This document shows positions 36,480-44,635 of a DNA stretch of 56,925 nt, one piece after another; the stretch's first letter is position 1; each line of letters opens with the position of its first letter. The position numbers and the translations under genes are program-made. Location of the stretch: the NCBI GenBank assembly GCA_024281055.1, contig JAMXLF010000060.1:1-56925 (forward strand). The letters run 5' to 3'. A model generated the notes under the pieces. That model worked only from the letters and a program-made list of their open reading frames with translations. It was not told the DNA's origin and made no database searches. The DNA comes from Geobacteraceae bacterium. Its GTDB lineage: Bacteria; Desulfobacterota; Desulfuromonadia; Geobacterales; Geobacteraceae.

Positions 36480-37559
36480 TCACCTCTCCGTGCAGCTGAT
36501 GCACGGGTCCAGGGTCAATATAATATTCGGCACATCGGCCACCTCCGCCCCCTTCAGCACCTTGATCATGGCCGGAATGTTGTTGAAGGTCGGGACGCGC
36601 ACCCGGAACCGCTGGAGAAACTTCGCGCCGTTCCCCTTCACGTAATGGATCACCTCGCCCCGGGGCTGCTCCACCCGGGAATAGTATTCGCCGTCCGGCG
36701 TCCCCGTCACCTTGACGTCCACCGGCCCGGCGGGAATCTTCCCTACCGCCTGGCGGACCAGGTCGATGGAGTGGAAAATCTCCCGCACGCGCACGAGGCA
36801 CCGGGCATAGCAGTCCCCCGCAGGTTCCACCGCCGGTTCCACATCCAGGTACTTGTAAGCGGCATAGCCGGTGAGCCGCATGTCCATGGCCAGGCCGCTC
36901 GCCCGGGCCATGGGCCCGACGCAGCCGAGGATGTAGGCATCGTCCCGGGAAATGTACCCGACCCCCGACAGCCGGTGCCGCACGGAGTAGTCGTTGATGA
37001 ACACGTTGCAGAGCTCTTCCAGGTCCTTCTTCAGGGCGGCCAGACGGCTGACGATCCCCTTCAGGGTATCGTCGTCGATGTCCCGCCGCACGCCCCCCAC
37101 CTTGCACACCCCCAGGATCACCCGCGCCCCGGTGGTCTCCTCGAAGATGTCGAGCACCGGCTCCCGCAGCCGCAGCGCCTGCATGAACAGGCTCTCGAAG
37201 CCGAAGGCATCGGCGGCAACCCCCAGCCAGAAGATATGGCTGTGGACCCGGGAGAGCTCCGCCCAGATGGAGCGAAGGTAGAGCGCCCGTTCCGGCACCT
37301 CGATCCCCATGATCTCTTCCACGGCCTGGCAGTATCCCAGGCTGTGCATGAAGCTGCACAGGCCGCAGATCCGGTCGGCCACGTGGATCATGTCGATGAA
37401 GTCCCGTTTTTCCACCAGTCGTTCCAAACCCCGGTGGACGTAGCTTATGGACGGGATGGCGTCGATGACCTTCTCGTCTTCCGTCACCAGGTCGAAGTGA
37501 ATCGGCTCGGGGAGCACCGGGTGCTGCGGGCCGAACGGGATGATGTTCTTATGGGCCAT
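36480..37559 (-). CDS. echE: Ech-type [NiFe] hydrogenase large subunit
   Basis: A 359-residue subunit of the NuoD/hydrogenase large-subunit family. All four nickel-binding cysteines are present: C65 and C68 in RICGLCSF, and C353 and C356 in DPCISC. It is therefore predicted to be a real hydrogenase, unlike related complexes that have lost them. Only three residues follow the last cysteine, so there is no C-terminal peptide to remove, as reported for some Ech- and CooH-type subunits. The start at 37559 follows AGGAACTGTT. It reduces protons to H2, or the reverse. Confidence 0.92.
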   Translation of the reverse strand: MAHKNIIPFGPQHPVLPEPIHFDLVTEDEKVIDAIPSISYVHRGLERLVEKRDFIDMIHVADRICGLCSFMHSLGYCQAVEEIMGIEVPERALYLRSIWAELSRVHSHIFWLGVAADAFGFESLFMQALRLREPVLDIFEETTGARVILGVCKVGGVRRDIDDDTLKGIVSRLAALKKDLEELCNVFINDYSVRHRLSGVGYISRDDAYILGCVGPMARASGLAMDMRLTGYAAYKYLDVEPAVEPAGDCYARCLVRVREIFHSIDLVRQAVGKIPAGPVDVKVTGTPDGEYYSRVEQPRGEVIHYVKGNGAKFLQRFRVRVPTFNNIPAMIKVLKGAEVADVPNIILTLDPCISCTER

Positions 37560-37582
37560 AACAGTTCCTGTTTCTGAATTAT

Positions 37583-37675
37583 CCCCTCTCCCTGTGGGAG
37601 AGGGGCAGGGGTGAGGGGGAGATTTTGGCACCCCCTCACCCGCCCTCCGGGCACCCTCTCCCCTAGGGAGAGGGA
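37583..37675. repeat. Palindromic repeat between echD and echE
   Basis: CCCCTCTCCC/GGGAGAGGGG stem plus a second unit CCCCCTCACCCGCCCTCCGG with CCTCTCCCC/GGGAGAGGG. The last codons and stop of echD are encoded by its outer edge. Confidence 0.85.
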
Positions 37676-38058
37676 GTGACCTTAATCTTCGGAGCCTCCG
37701 TCAGCTTGACATTGTCGATGCTGAACGGCGAGCCGAGGGCGGTCCGGTAAAGCGTGCCCCGGTAGTCGACGGCGATGTGCGTGATGGCCACGCCGAACAG
37801 GTCATGGATCTCGTTCTCGTACAGGAAAGCATTGGGATAGATCACGCTGATGCTCGGTACCGTCTCCTCCGGCGTCACGGTTATCCGCAGGTTCCTGAAG
37901 CGGTACTCCCGGTCGAAGGAGTAGGTGAGCTCATAGGCACCCGGCAGCGTCGTGCAGCTCACCTGCACCAGCCGGTACCCTTCCGCGAAGAGCTCGGCCA
38001 CGATTCCTACCAGATCGCATTTCTCGACGGGCACTATTTCCTGGGGTTCGCCCATCAT
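37663..38058 (-). CDS. echD: Ech hydrogenase NuoC-like subunit
   Basis: A 131-residue protein of the NuoC/EchD family: LVQVSCTTLPGAYELTYSFD, a YPNAFLYENEIHDLFGV motif (about 88-104) and YRGTLYRT. It is a peripheral structural subunit next to the large subunit. The start at 38058 follows AAGGAGTGCA. The final residues (VTPSP) and the stop lie in the adjacent palindromic repeat, so the natural C-terminus may have been altered by insertion of the repeat. Confidence 0.85.
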   Translation of the reverse strand: MMGEPQEIVPVEKCDLVGIVAELFAEGYRLVQVSCTTLPGAYELTYSFDREYRFRNLRITVTPEETVPSISVIYPNAFLYENEIHDLFGVAITHIAVDYRGTLYRTALGSPFSIDNVKLTEAPKIKVTPSP

Positions 38059-38093
38059 TGCACTCCTTAGAAGTCCGCCTATATGCCAGATGC

Positions 38094-38184
38094 TCCCTCC
38101 CCCTTGATGGGGGAGGGCTGGGGTGGGGGTGCTGTCCTGGTTCCTCACCCTCCCCCTCGCCCCCTCCCATCAAGGGAGGGGGAA
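38094..38184. repeat. Palindromic repeat between echC and echD
   Basis: CTCCCTCCCCCTTGATGGGG plus a distal CCCCTCCCATCAAGGGAGGG. The two halves also pair with each other. Confidence 0.8.
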
Positions 38185-38196
38185 ATGAAGCAGATT

Positions 38197-38646
38197 TCAT
38201 GATTCAGCCAACTTTCCTGACTTCTTCCGCTGTGCATACTTCTCCTCTAGTATCTCGCACGCCTTCATCACGCCATCGATGATCGCTTCCGGCCGGGCGG
38301 CGCATCCCGGGATGTAGACATCCACGGGCAAGACCTTGTCCACCCCTCCCTGGACGTTGTAGCAGTCCTGGAACACGCACCCGGAGGTGGCGCAGATCCC
38401 CACCGCCACAACGACCTTCGGGTTCGGCATCTGGTCGTAGAGGTTCCGCACCACCTGCGTACTCTTCTCGTTGACCGAACCGGTGACCGCAAGGATGTCG
38501 GCGTGCTTCGGGTTCCCGGTGTTGATGATACCGAAGCGCTCCAGGTCGTAGAGCGGCGTGAGGCTCGCGATCAGCTCGATGTCGCAGCCGTTGCAACTGG
38601 TGGCGTTGTAATGGAGTATCCAGGGTGAACGTTTGAACCAGCCCAT
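38197..38646 (-). CDS. echC: Ech hydrogenase small subunit
   Basis: A 149-residue NuoB/EchC-type subunit carrying the proximal [4Fe-4S] cluster. Ligand region C18-x2-C21 (SCNGCDIE), then GICATSGCVF and IPGCAARPE. It links echF to the nickel site. GGGAG before the ATG at 38646 sets the start; the longer open frame upstream is repeat DNA. Length is normal for EchC. Confidence 0.9.
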   Translation of the reverse strand: MGWFKRSPWILHYNATSCNGCDIELIASLTPLYDLERFGIINTGNPKHADILAVTGSVNEKSTQVVRNLYDQMPNPKVVVAVGICATSGCVFQDCYNVQGGVDKVLPVDVYIPGCAARPEAIIDGVMKACEILEEKYAQRKKSGKLAES

Positions 38647-38673
38647 ATTTATCACTCCCAAACCGCTGTCGTG

Positions 38674-38755
38674 CACCCTCCCCCAACCCCTCCCATCAAG
38701 GGAGGGGGGCCAAAATTCCCTCTCCCCTGGTGGGAGAGGGCCAGGGAGAGGGGGA
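38674..38755. repeat. Palindromic repeat between echB and echC
   Basis: CCCTCCCCCAACCCCTCCCA with AAGGGAGGG, followed by CCCTCTCCCC and GGGAGAGGGCCAGGGAGAGG. Hairpin-forming and non-coding. Confidence 0.8.
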
Positions 38756-38762
38756 AAAGCCA

Positions 38763-39644
38763 TCACCGCATCAGGCTGAGCACGATGATGTTCGACACCC
38801 CGGCCACGGCCGTGAACAGCCAGGCGCTCATGAAGGTCAGCTGCCATTTGAAGCGGGCGTAATTCATGTCGATGAAAATCTCGAACAGATAGGTCGCCAA
38901 AGCCATGACCACAGCCAGCCAGGGGTTGAAGGCAAAGAAAAGGTAGACCATGCCGAGGAGCAGCATGACTTCGTACCAGTGCGTTATTTCGATGAGGGCC
39001 AGCGCCGGCCCGGAAAACTCGGTGGTTATCCCGCGGACGATCTCCTGGTGGGCGTGGTGGGACATGGAGAGGTCGAAGGGGGATTTCCGGAACTTGATGG
39101 TGAGGATATAGAGAAAGCCCGCAAAGACGCCGGGAAGATAGAGGATCAGCGGCGCGTGATGATGGGCGATGGTCCCCACCCGGAAGCTCCCCGTCACCTG
39201 GTACATGCCGACCGCCATGAGGATCACCATCGGCTCGTAGGCGACCGTCTGGATAATCTCCCGCTCAGCCCCCAGGTGACTGTAAGGGGAGCTGACGCAG
39301 AACCCGCCCAGGACGAAGAATGTGCCGGCCAGGGCAAGCCCGAAGATGGTCAGCAGAAGATCGGCACCGGCGAAGAACAGGGCGCCGGAAAAGATGGTGA
39401 AGAGCAGGAAGAGGACGATGGGAAAGTCCTGGAATTTGTTGACGATGATTCGCTCCTTACGCAAGAGCTTCATGACATCGTAAAACGGCTGCAGCACCGG
39501 CGGACCGTAACGCCCCTGCAGACGGGCGCTCAGCTTCCGGTCAATCCCGGACAGGAGCCCTCCCGCCAGCGGGGCGAGGATGACGAACGCCAGCATCCGT
39601 TCTGGGACGCTCAGGGATTTGATTAGCGCGTAGAGTTCGTTCAT
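38763..39644 (-). CDS. echB: Ech hydrogenase NuoH-like membrane subunit
   Basis: A 293-residue membrane protein with about eight segments. Family hallmarks of NuoH/EchB/HycD are RLQGRYGPPVLQPFYDVMKL near residue 41 and RKSPFDLSMSHHAHQEIVRG near 184, followed by TEFSGPALALIEITHWYEV. It joins the hydrogenase arm to the ion-pumping subunit and forms part of the ion path. GGGAGCCGTAT precedes the ATG. Confidence 0.9.
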   Translation of the reverse strand: MNELYALIKSLSVPERMLAFVILAPLAGGLLSGIDRKLSARLQGRYGPPVLQPFYDVMKLLRKERIIVNKFQDFPIVLFLLFTIFSGALFFAGADLLLTIFGLALAGTFFVLGGFCVSSPYSHLGAEREIIQTVAYEPMVILMAVGMYQVTGSFRVGTIAHHHAPLILYLPGVFAGFLYILTIKFRKSPFDLSMSHHAHQEIVRGITTEFSGPALALIEITHWYEVMLLLGMVYLFFAFNPWLAVVMALATYLFEIFIDMNYARFKWQLTFMSAWLFTAVAGVSNIIVLSLMR

Positions 39645-39677
39645 ATACGGCTCCCAACCACGCGCTCCCGTCGGTTG

Positions 39678-39749
39678 CCCCCCTCCTTCCTCCCCCCTCC
39701 TGGGGGAGAACTGTTGCCCTCCCCCAGCGGGGGAGGGTTGGGTGGGGGC
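39678..39749. repeat. Palindromic repeat between echA and echB
   Basis: CCCCCTCCTTCCTCCCCCC with TGGGGGAGAA, then CCCTCCCCCAGCGGGGGAGG. Similar in form to the elements at 41704 and 16814. Confidence 0.8.
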
Positions 39750-39759
39750 AGAAAGCGCC

Positions 39760-41655
39760 TCATATAACTGCCACCCCGAACATGATGATCATCAGCGTCA
39801 ACGACACGAACACCCCGACGTTGAACAGCCGCTCTTCGCCGAAATACTTTTCCAGGTAGTAGTTTTTCAGCGCGATCGGCTGCGTCGACGCCATGGCCCC
39901 CTCGAAGGTGATGTTGTCGATGTTCCCGCCGCCGAGGTAGATGCCCACCCGCTTGTAGTTCTTGTCGACGAAGGCGTAGAACAGCAGACCGAGGGGAAGG
40001 ATGATCAGGAGTCCCACCATGATGATGAACACCATCATGACGTTGAAGGCATCGACAACGGGGGTCTTCCCGAACACTTCCAGGAGATAGGGGTTGATGA
40101 CGTGGAAGGAGAAGAACGGGAAGGCAAGACACACCACCACCGTGGCCACGGCCAGGATTCCCAGGGTGATCCATTCCCAGCGGCTCACCCGGTGCTCCAC
40201 CACCTCGGCCACGCCGTGCCTGATGGACATGATCTTCCCCATCCACTTGGTCCAGAAAAAGATCGTGGCGGCGCTACCGTAGGCAAGGATGATCGCCATG
40301 GCCGGATTGCTCTCCACGAAGGCCCTGAGGGTGATGAACTTGCTAATGATCATCCCGAAGGGGGCCAGGAACATCCCGGCCATGCCGGTCATCATGACCG
40401 CGGTGAGCTTGGGCAGGCGCATGATCAGGTAGTCCATGTCCTCGATGTCCCGGCTGTCCAGCTTGTATTCGACGATCCCCACGCAGAGGAAGAGGAGCGA
40501 CTTGGCCACCGCATGGAAGATGATCAGCAGGATCGCCGACCATACCGCCGCGGCCGTGTTCACCCCCGCGCAGGCGACGATGAGCCCCAGGTTGGAGATG
40601 GTGGAATAGGCAAGCACTTTCTTGGCATTGCTCTGGGAGATAGCGATCAGGGCCGTGACGAGGAAGCTCACCCCGCCGATGAGGGTGAGCATCTTGGCCG
40701 CCGCGGTGTTCTCCATGACCGGCGCGACCCGCAGGATCAGGTAGACCCCGGCCTTGACCATGGTGCTTGAATGGAGGAGCGCCGACACCGGCGTGGGGGC
40801 CACCATGGCGCCGGTGAGCCAGGAGGAGAACGGGAACTGCGCCGACTTCACCAGGCCGGCAAAGGCGAGGCAGACCGCAGGGAGCAGCACCATTCCCTTG
40901 TCGGTCTGGAGCAGCTTGTCCAGCTCCATGATGCCAGAGGAGGAGTAGAGGTTGACGAGACCGATGGCGAACACCACCCCGCCTACCAGGTTCATGTTCA
41001 GGGCCCGGAAGGCGCTCTCCCGGGAGGGCTCGTCGTCCCGGTAGCCGATCAGCAGGAACGAGCAGACCGTGGTTATCTCCCAGAAAAAGTAAAGCCACAT
41101 GAGGTTGTTGGAAAAGACGATGCCGAACATGGCGGCGAGAAAGAGGTACATGAGGAAGGCAAAGTACCTGCGCCGGTCTTTCACTTCCCGGTAGTGCTCG
41201 TGGTATTCGGGAAGGTAGCCGATGGCGTAGAGGCAGATGGCGCTGCCGATGATACCCACGATGAGTGCCATGATGATGGAGAACTTGTCCACGAACAGGC
41301 TGTGCTCGATCTGCATCCCGTGTCCGGAGGTGAACTCGAAACTGACCATGATGACCGACTGGACGATTACCAGGAGCGCGGTCAGATACCGCTTCGACGT
41401 AAAGGAGATATAGATTAGGTAGCCGGCGATGAAGAGCTCGACGATGAGCATGCCGATGTCGATGATCGTGCTCTCCAGGTGGAAATATGCCGGCCCCTGG
41501 TCGAGGTTGGCAACGAGGAGATAAATCGGCACGGCACAGAGAACGATGTTGACGCAGACACCGACACCCTTTCTGACGGCGAGACTGAGCGGCGGCACCA
41601 GCGCCAGGAAGGAAACCGCCAGGGGGAACACGATCAGGAAAATCAATGCGTTCAT
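39760..41655 (-). CDS. echA: Ech hydrogenase NuoL-like ion-pumping subunit
   Basis: A 631-residue antiporter-like membrane protein with about 14-16 segments. LYFFWEITTVCSFLLIGY carries the conserved glutamate, and KSAQFPFSSWLTGAMVAPTP with LLHSSTMVKAGVYLI carries the conserved lysines of the NuoL/M/N family. It pumps protons or sodium ions driven by ferredoxin oxidation at the hydrogenase. First ech gene, directly after pyk. The start at 41655 follows GAGGTTGCACC. Confidence 0.9.
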   Translation of the reverse strand: MNALIFLIVFPLAVSFLALVPPLSLAVRKGVGVCVNIVLCAVPIYLLVANLDQGPAYFHLESTIIDIGMLIVELFIAGYLIYISFTSKRYLTALLVIVQSVIMVSFEFTSGHGMQIEHSLFVDKFSIIMALIVGIIGSAICLYAIGYLPEYHEHYREVKDRRRYFAFLMYLFLAAMFGIVFSNNLMWLYFFWEITTVCSFLLIGYRDDEPSRESAFRALNMNLVGGVVFAIGLVNLYSSSGIMELDKLLQTDKGMVLLPAVCLAFAGLVKSAQFPFSSWLTGAMVAPTPVSALLHSSTMVKAGVYLILRVAPVMENTAAAKMLTLIGGVSFLVTALIAISQSNAKKVLAYSTISNLGLIVACAGVNTAAAVWSAILLIIFHAVAKSLLFLCVGIVEYKLDSRDIEDMDYLIMRLPKLTAVMMTGMAGMFLAPFGMIISKFITLRAFVESNPAMAIILAYGSAATIFFWTKWMGKIMSIRHGVAEVVEHRVSRWEWITLGILAVATVVVCLAFPFFSFHVINPYLLEVFGKTPVVDAFNVMMVFIIMVGLLIILPLGLLFYAFVDKNYKRVGIYLGGGNIDNITFEGAMASTQPIALKNYYLEKYFGEERLFNVGVFVSLTLMIIMFGVAVI

Positions 41656-41703
41656 CGGTGCAACCTCGCTGACCAAATGCATTAGTCCATCGACACCCCT
41701 TTA

Positions 41704-41783
41704 CCCCCACCCCCACCCTCCCCCTCCCCCGCTGGGGGAGGGCAAAAGTGTTCTCCCCCTGGAGGGGGGAGGAAGGAGGGGGG
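41704..41783. repeat. Palindromic repeat between pyk and echA
   Basis: CCCTCCCCCTCCCCC with GGGGGAGGG, then TTCTCCCCCTGGAGGGGGGA. It fills most of the gap and could cap or pause the transcript. Confidence 0.8.
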
Positions 41784-41800
41784 TGTACGTTAAAAGTTTA

Positions 41801-43246
41801 TCATGTTTGTACCGACGCACCATGCCTCAGGTCGATGATTTCCATGCGATTGTGCGCCTCGGGGTACTTCGTCGAGGGGCCTTCCGTCAGGATCACGAGA
41901 TCCCCCGTCACCCCATGACTCTCGAGCCAGCTCCGCACGTAGCGATCCCAGTCCTCCGGATGCTCCGGCTCGAACACGGGGTATACCCCGTAAGAAAAAA
42001 CGAGGCTCTGGCAGGCCTGCTCGCTCGAACTCACCGCCGTGACCCAGACGGGCATCCTGAAGAGGGAAATGCTTCGGGCTGTCGTGCCGCTGTGGGTCGG
42101 GACGAAGACCGCTGCGGGTGACGCATACTTGATGCTCGCCTCGACCGCCACTGCTATGAGGTGCGCGGGCTTCAGCCTCCCCCTGAGCTCCATCCCCTCG
42201 AAAAGCCCTTTCACCGTAACCGGGTTCCGATGTGGCTCGACCGTAGCCGCTATCCTGGCAAGCATCGCCACCGCATCCACGGGATACTTCCCCATGGCCG
42301 ACTCTCCCGAGAGCATGACGCAGTCGGTGCCGTCCAGGATGGCATTCGCCACGTCCGTAGCCTCGGCCCGGGTCGGCCGCCTGCTCCCGGTCATGGATTC
42401 GAGCATCTGGGTTGCCGTGATGACCGGCTTGGCTCGCCGGTTGGCCTGCCGCATGAGGTCTTTCTGGATGACGGCGATCCTCTCTATCGGCACCTCCACC
42501 CCCAGGTCACCCCGGGCGATCATGATGCCGTCCGCGGCGTCGAGGATGTCATCCATATAGTCGAGGGCGTTGGAGCGCTCGATCTTGGCGATGATGAACG
42601 GGTGGTAGTCGAGGGCCTCCGCAGCCTGGCGGACCGCCCCGATGTCGGCGCCGGATTCGACGAAGGACTGGCTGACCGCGTCGATTCCTTCGCTGGCGGC
42701 GAACTTCAGGCACTCGTGGTCGCGCTCCGTGAAGGCGCTGATGCCGAGATAGATGCCGGGGAGGTTGAGCCCCTTGCGGGAGCGCAGTTCGCCGCCGACG
42801 ACCACCCGGCAGGTGACGTCGTTCCCGGTGATGGACACCACCTCCACCTGGATGATGCCGTCATTGAGAAAGAGCGCATCGCCGGGCTTGACCGCCTGGG
42901 GAAGCCGCTTGAAGGAAACCGACATCCGTCCCCGGTCGCCGTCGATCTCGTCGGTCGTCAGCACGAAGGAATCGCCGGGATCCAGCTCGATCGGCTCCTC
43001 TCTGAGCTTGCCGATGCGCATCTTCGGCCCGGAGAGGTCCGCCATGATCGCGACCCTGCGACCGACGGCCCGCGACGCGGCGCGGAGGTTGTCGATGACC
43101 TTCTTGTGGGTGGTGAAGTCGCCATGGGAAAAATTCAGCCGCGCGACGTTCATCCCCGCAAGGATCATCTGCTCCATCACCTCCTGTGATTCGGAAGCCG
43201 GGCCGATGGTGCAGACGATCTTGGTCTTGTGGTCGGGAAGGTTCAT
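41801..43246 (-). CDS. pyk: Pyruvate kinase
   Basis: A 481-residue enzyme making pyruvate and ATP from phosphoenolpyruvate. Motifs: CTIGPAS, LNFSHGDFTTHK, AKIERSNALDYMDDILDAAD with the catalytic lysine, GIMIARGDLGVEVP, TATQMLESMTGSRRPTRAE and MLSGESAMGKYPVDAV. A regulatory C-domain is present. The start at 43246 follows AAGGAGCAACCAG; the longer open frame runs through repeat DNA. In the cluster it is the step that recovers ATP if GAPOR bypasses phosphoglycerate kinase. Confidence 0.94.
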   Translation of the reverse strand: MNLPDHKTKIVCTIGPASESQEVMEQMILAGMNVARLNFSHGDFTTHKKVIDNLRAASRAVGRRVAIMADLSGPKMRIGKLREEPIELDPGDSFVLTTDEIDGDRGRMSVSFKRLPQAVKPGDALFLNDGIIQVEVVSITGNDVTCRVVVGGELRSRKGLNLPGIYLGISAFTERDHECLKFAASEGIDAVSQSFVESGADIGAVRQAAEALDYHPFIIAKIERSNALDYMDDILDAADGIMIARGDLGVEVPIERIAVIQKDLMRQANRRAKPVITATQMLESMTGSRRPTRAEATDVANAILDGTDCVMLSGESAMGKYPVDAVAMLARIAATVEPHRNPVTVKGLFEGMELRGRLKPAHLIAVAVEASIKYASPAAVFVPTHSGTTARSISLFRMPVWVTAVSSSEQACQSLVFSYGVYPVFEPEHPEDWDRYVRSWLESHGVTGDLVILTEGPSTKYPEAHNRMEIIDLRHGASVQT

Positions 43247-43267
43247 CTGGTTGCTCCTTTCTGAACT

Positions 43268-43343
43268 TCCCCCCACCCAACCTCCCCCCGCTGGGGGGAG
43301 GTGCATGTCTCCCTCCCCAGGAGGGGGAGGGATGGGGAGGGGG
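43268..43343. repeat. Palindromic repeat between ackA and pyk
   Basis: CCTCCCCCCGCTGGGGGGAG followed by CCCTCCCCAGGAGGGGGAGG. Nearly identical to the element at 45959-46033. Confidence 0.85.
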
Positions 43344-43347
43344 AATA

Positions 43348-44601
43348 TTATCTTCGTTTTTCGATGACCGCTTCGGCCTGGAGCGCGATTTCCAGCTCCT
43401 CGTTGGTGCGCACCACGAGGACCCTGACCGGCGCGCCCTCCTCCTGGATCTCGGCGGCCTTCCCCGCCACGGTCCCGTTTTTCCGCTCGTCCACGGCAAT
43501 ACCCAGGTGCCGCAAGCCGGTGCACACCGCGCTGCGCACGGGCCCCGAGTTCTCCCCGATGCCGCCGGTGAAGACGATGGCGTCGAGGCGGCCCAGCACG
43601 GCGTAGTAGGCGCCGATGTACTTTTTCACCCGGTAGCAGAACATGTCGAAGGCCAGCACGGCGCTCTCGTCCCCCTGGCCGGCCCGCTGCTGGATCTCCC
43701 GCATGTCGTTCACGCCGCAGATCCCCTTGAGGCCGCTATCCTTGTTCAGGAGGCTCTCCACCTTCTCGGGAGAAAGCTCCAGCTCCCGGATCAGGTAAAA
43801 CGGTATGGCCGGGTCGAGGTCGCCGCTCCGGGTTCCCATGACGAGCCCTTCCAGGGGGGTCATCCCCATGGAGGTGTCGATGCTCTTTCCCTCTTGGATG
43901 GCGGCGACGCTGGCGCCGCTGCCGAGGTGCAGGGTGATCATGGTGAGCTTTTCGAGGGGCTGTCCAAGGTAGCGGGCCGCCTCGCGGACGACATGGGCGT
44001 GGGAAGTCCCGTGGAACCCGTACCTGCGGACCTGGTGCTGCTCGTAAAGTTCGCGGGGCACGGCATAGCGGTAGGCGGCCGGCGACAGCGTATGGTGAAA
44101 GGCCGTATCGAAAACCGCCACCTGCGGAATCCCGGAAAAACGTAACCGGGCGGCTTCGATGCCGAGGAGATTGGAGGGGTTGTGGAGCGGGGCCAGAGGA
44201 ATGAGACTGCGGATCGCGGCCATGACCTCGTCGTCAATCACGGTCGGCTGCCGGAACAGCTCCCCGCCGTGCACCACCCGGTGTCCGACGCAGAAGAGCT
44301 CCGCATCGTCCTTGATGAAGCGGTTCTCCCGGTTCATGTCCACCATGAAGCGGAACGCCTCGTAGTGGTTGGCGAACGGCCTCGTAAAGACCTGCTCGGC
44401 GAAGGTGCCGTCCGGCTGGAGCCGGCTCTGCCGCATCCGCCCCTCCGCGCTCCCGATCCGCTCCACCAGCCCCGTGGCAAGCTTGACCCCCTCCTTCCGG
44501 TCGAACACCTCGTACTTTATGGAGGAACTCCCGCAGTTGATGACCCCGACTTTAGACCCCTTCTCCCCGGAGAGTGCTCTGGCAAACTGGCTCTCGGCCA
44601 T
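43348..44601 (-). CDS. ackA: Acetate kinase
   Basis: A 417-residue enzyme interconverting acetyl phosphate plus ADP with acetate plus ATP. Motifs: NCGSSSIKYE (23-32), GHRVVHGGELF, FDTAFHHTLSPAAYRYAVP, YGFHGTSHAHV, HLGSGASVAAI and TGGIGENSG. About 16 extra N-terminal residues compared with the usual form. GGAGGTATAGAT precedes the ATG. No phosphotransacetylase gene is adjacent. Its place in the glycolytic cluster suggests acetate as a fermentation product. Confidence 0.94.
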   Translation of the reverse strand: MAESQFARALSGEKGSKVGVINCGSSSIKYEVFDRKEGVKLATGLVERIGSAEGRMRQSRLQPDGTFAEQVFTRPFANHYEAFRFMVDMNRENRFIKDDAELFCVGHRVVHGGELFRQPTVIDDEVMAAIRSLIPLAPLHNPSNLLGIEAARLRFSGIPQVAVFDTAFHHTLSPAAYRYAVPRELYEQHQVRRYGFHGTSHAHVVREAARYLGQPLEKLTMITLHLGSGASVAAIQEGKSIDTSMGMTPLEGLVMGTRSGDLDPAIPFYLIRELELSPEKVESLLNKDSGLKGICGVNDMREIQQRAGQGDESAVLAFDMFCYRVKKYIGAYYAVLGRLDAIVFTGGIGENSGPVRSAVCTGLRHLGIAVDERKNGTVAGKAAEIQEEGAPVRVLVVRTNEELEIALQAEAVIEKRR

Positions 44602-44635
44602 ATCTATACCTCCTTACCGACTTACCTCATTATCA

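Noticed and set aside
36480-41655. NADH dehydrogenase (complex I) fragment
   Set aside because: The large subunit has both nickel-binding CxxC pairs and only six subunits are present in Ech order, so a hydrogenase is the better call.
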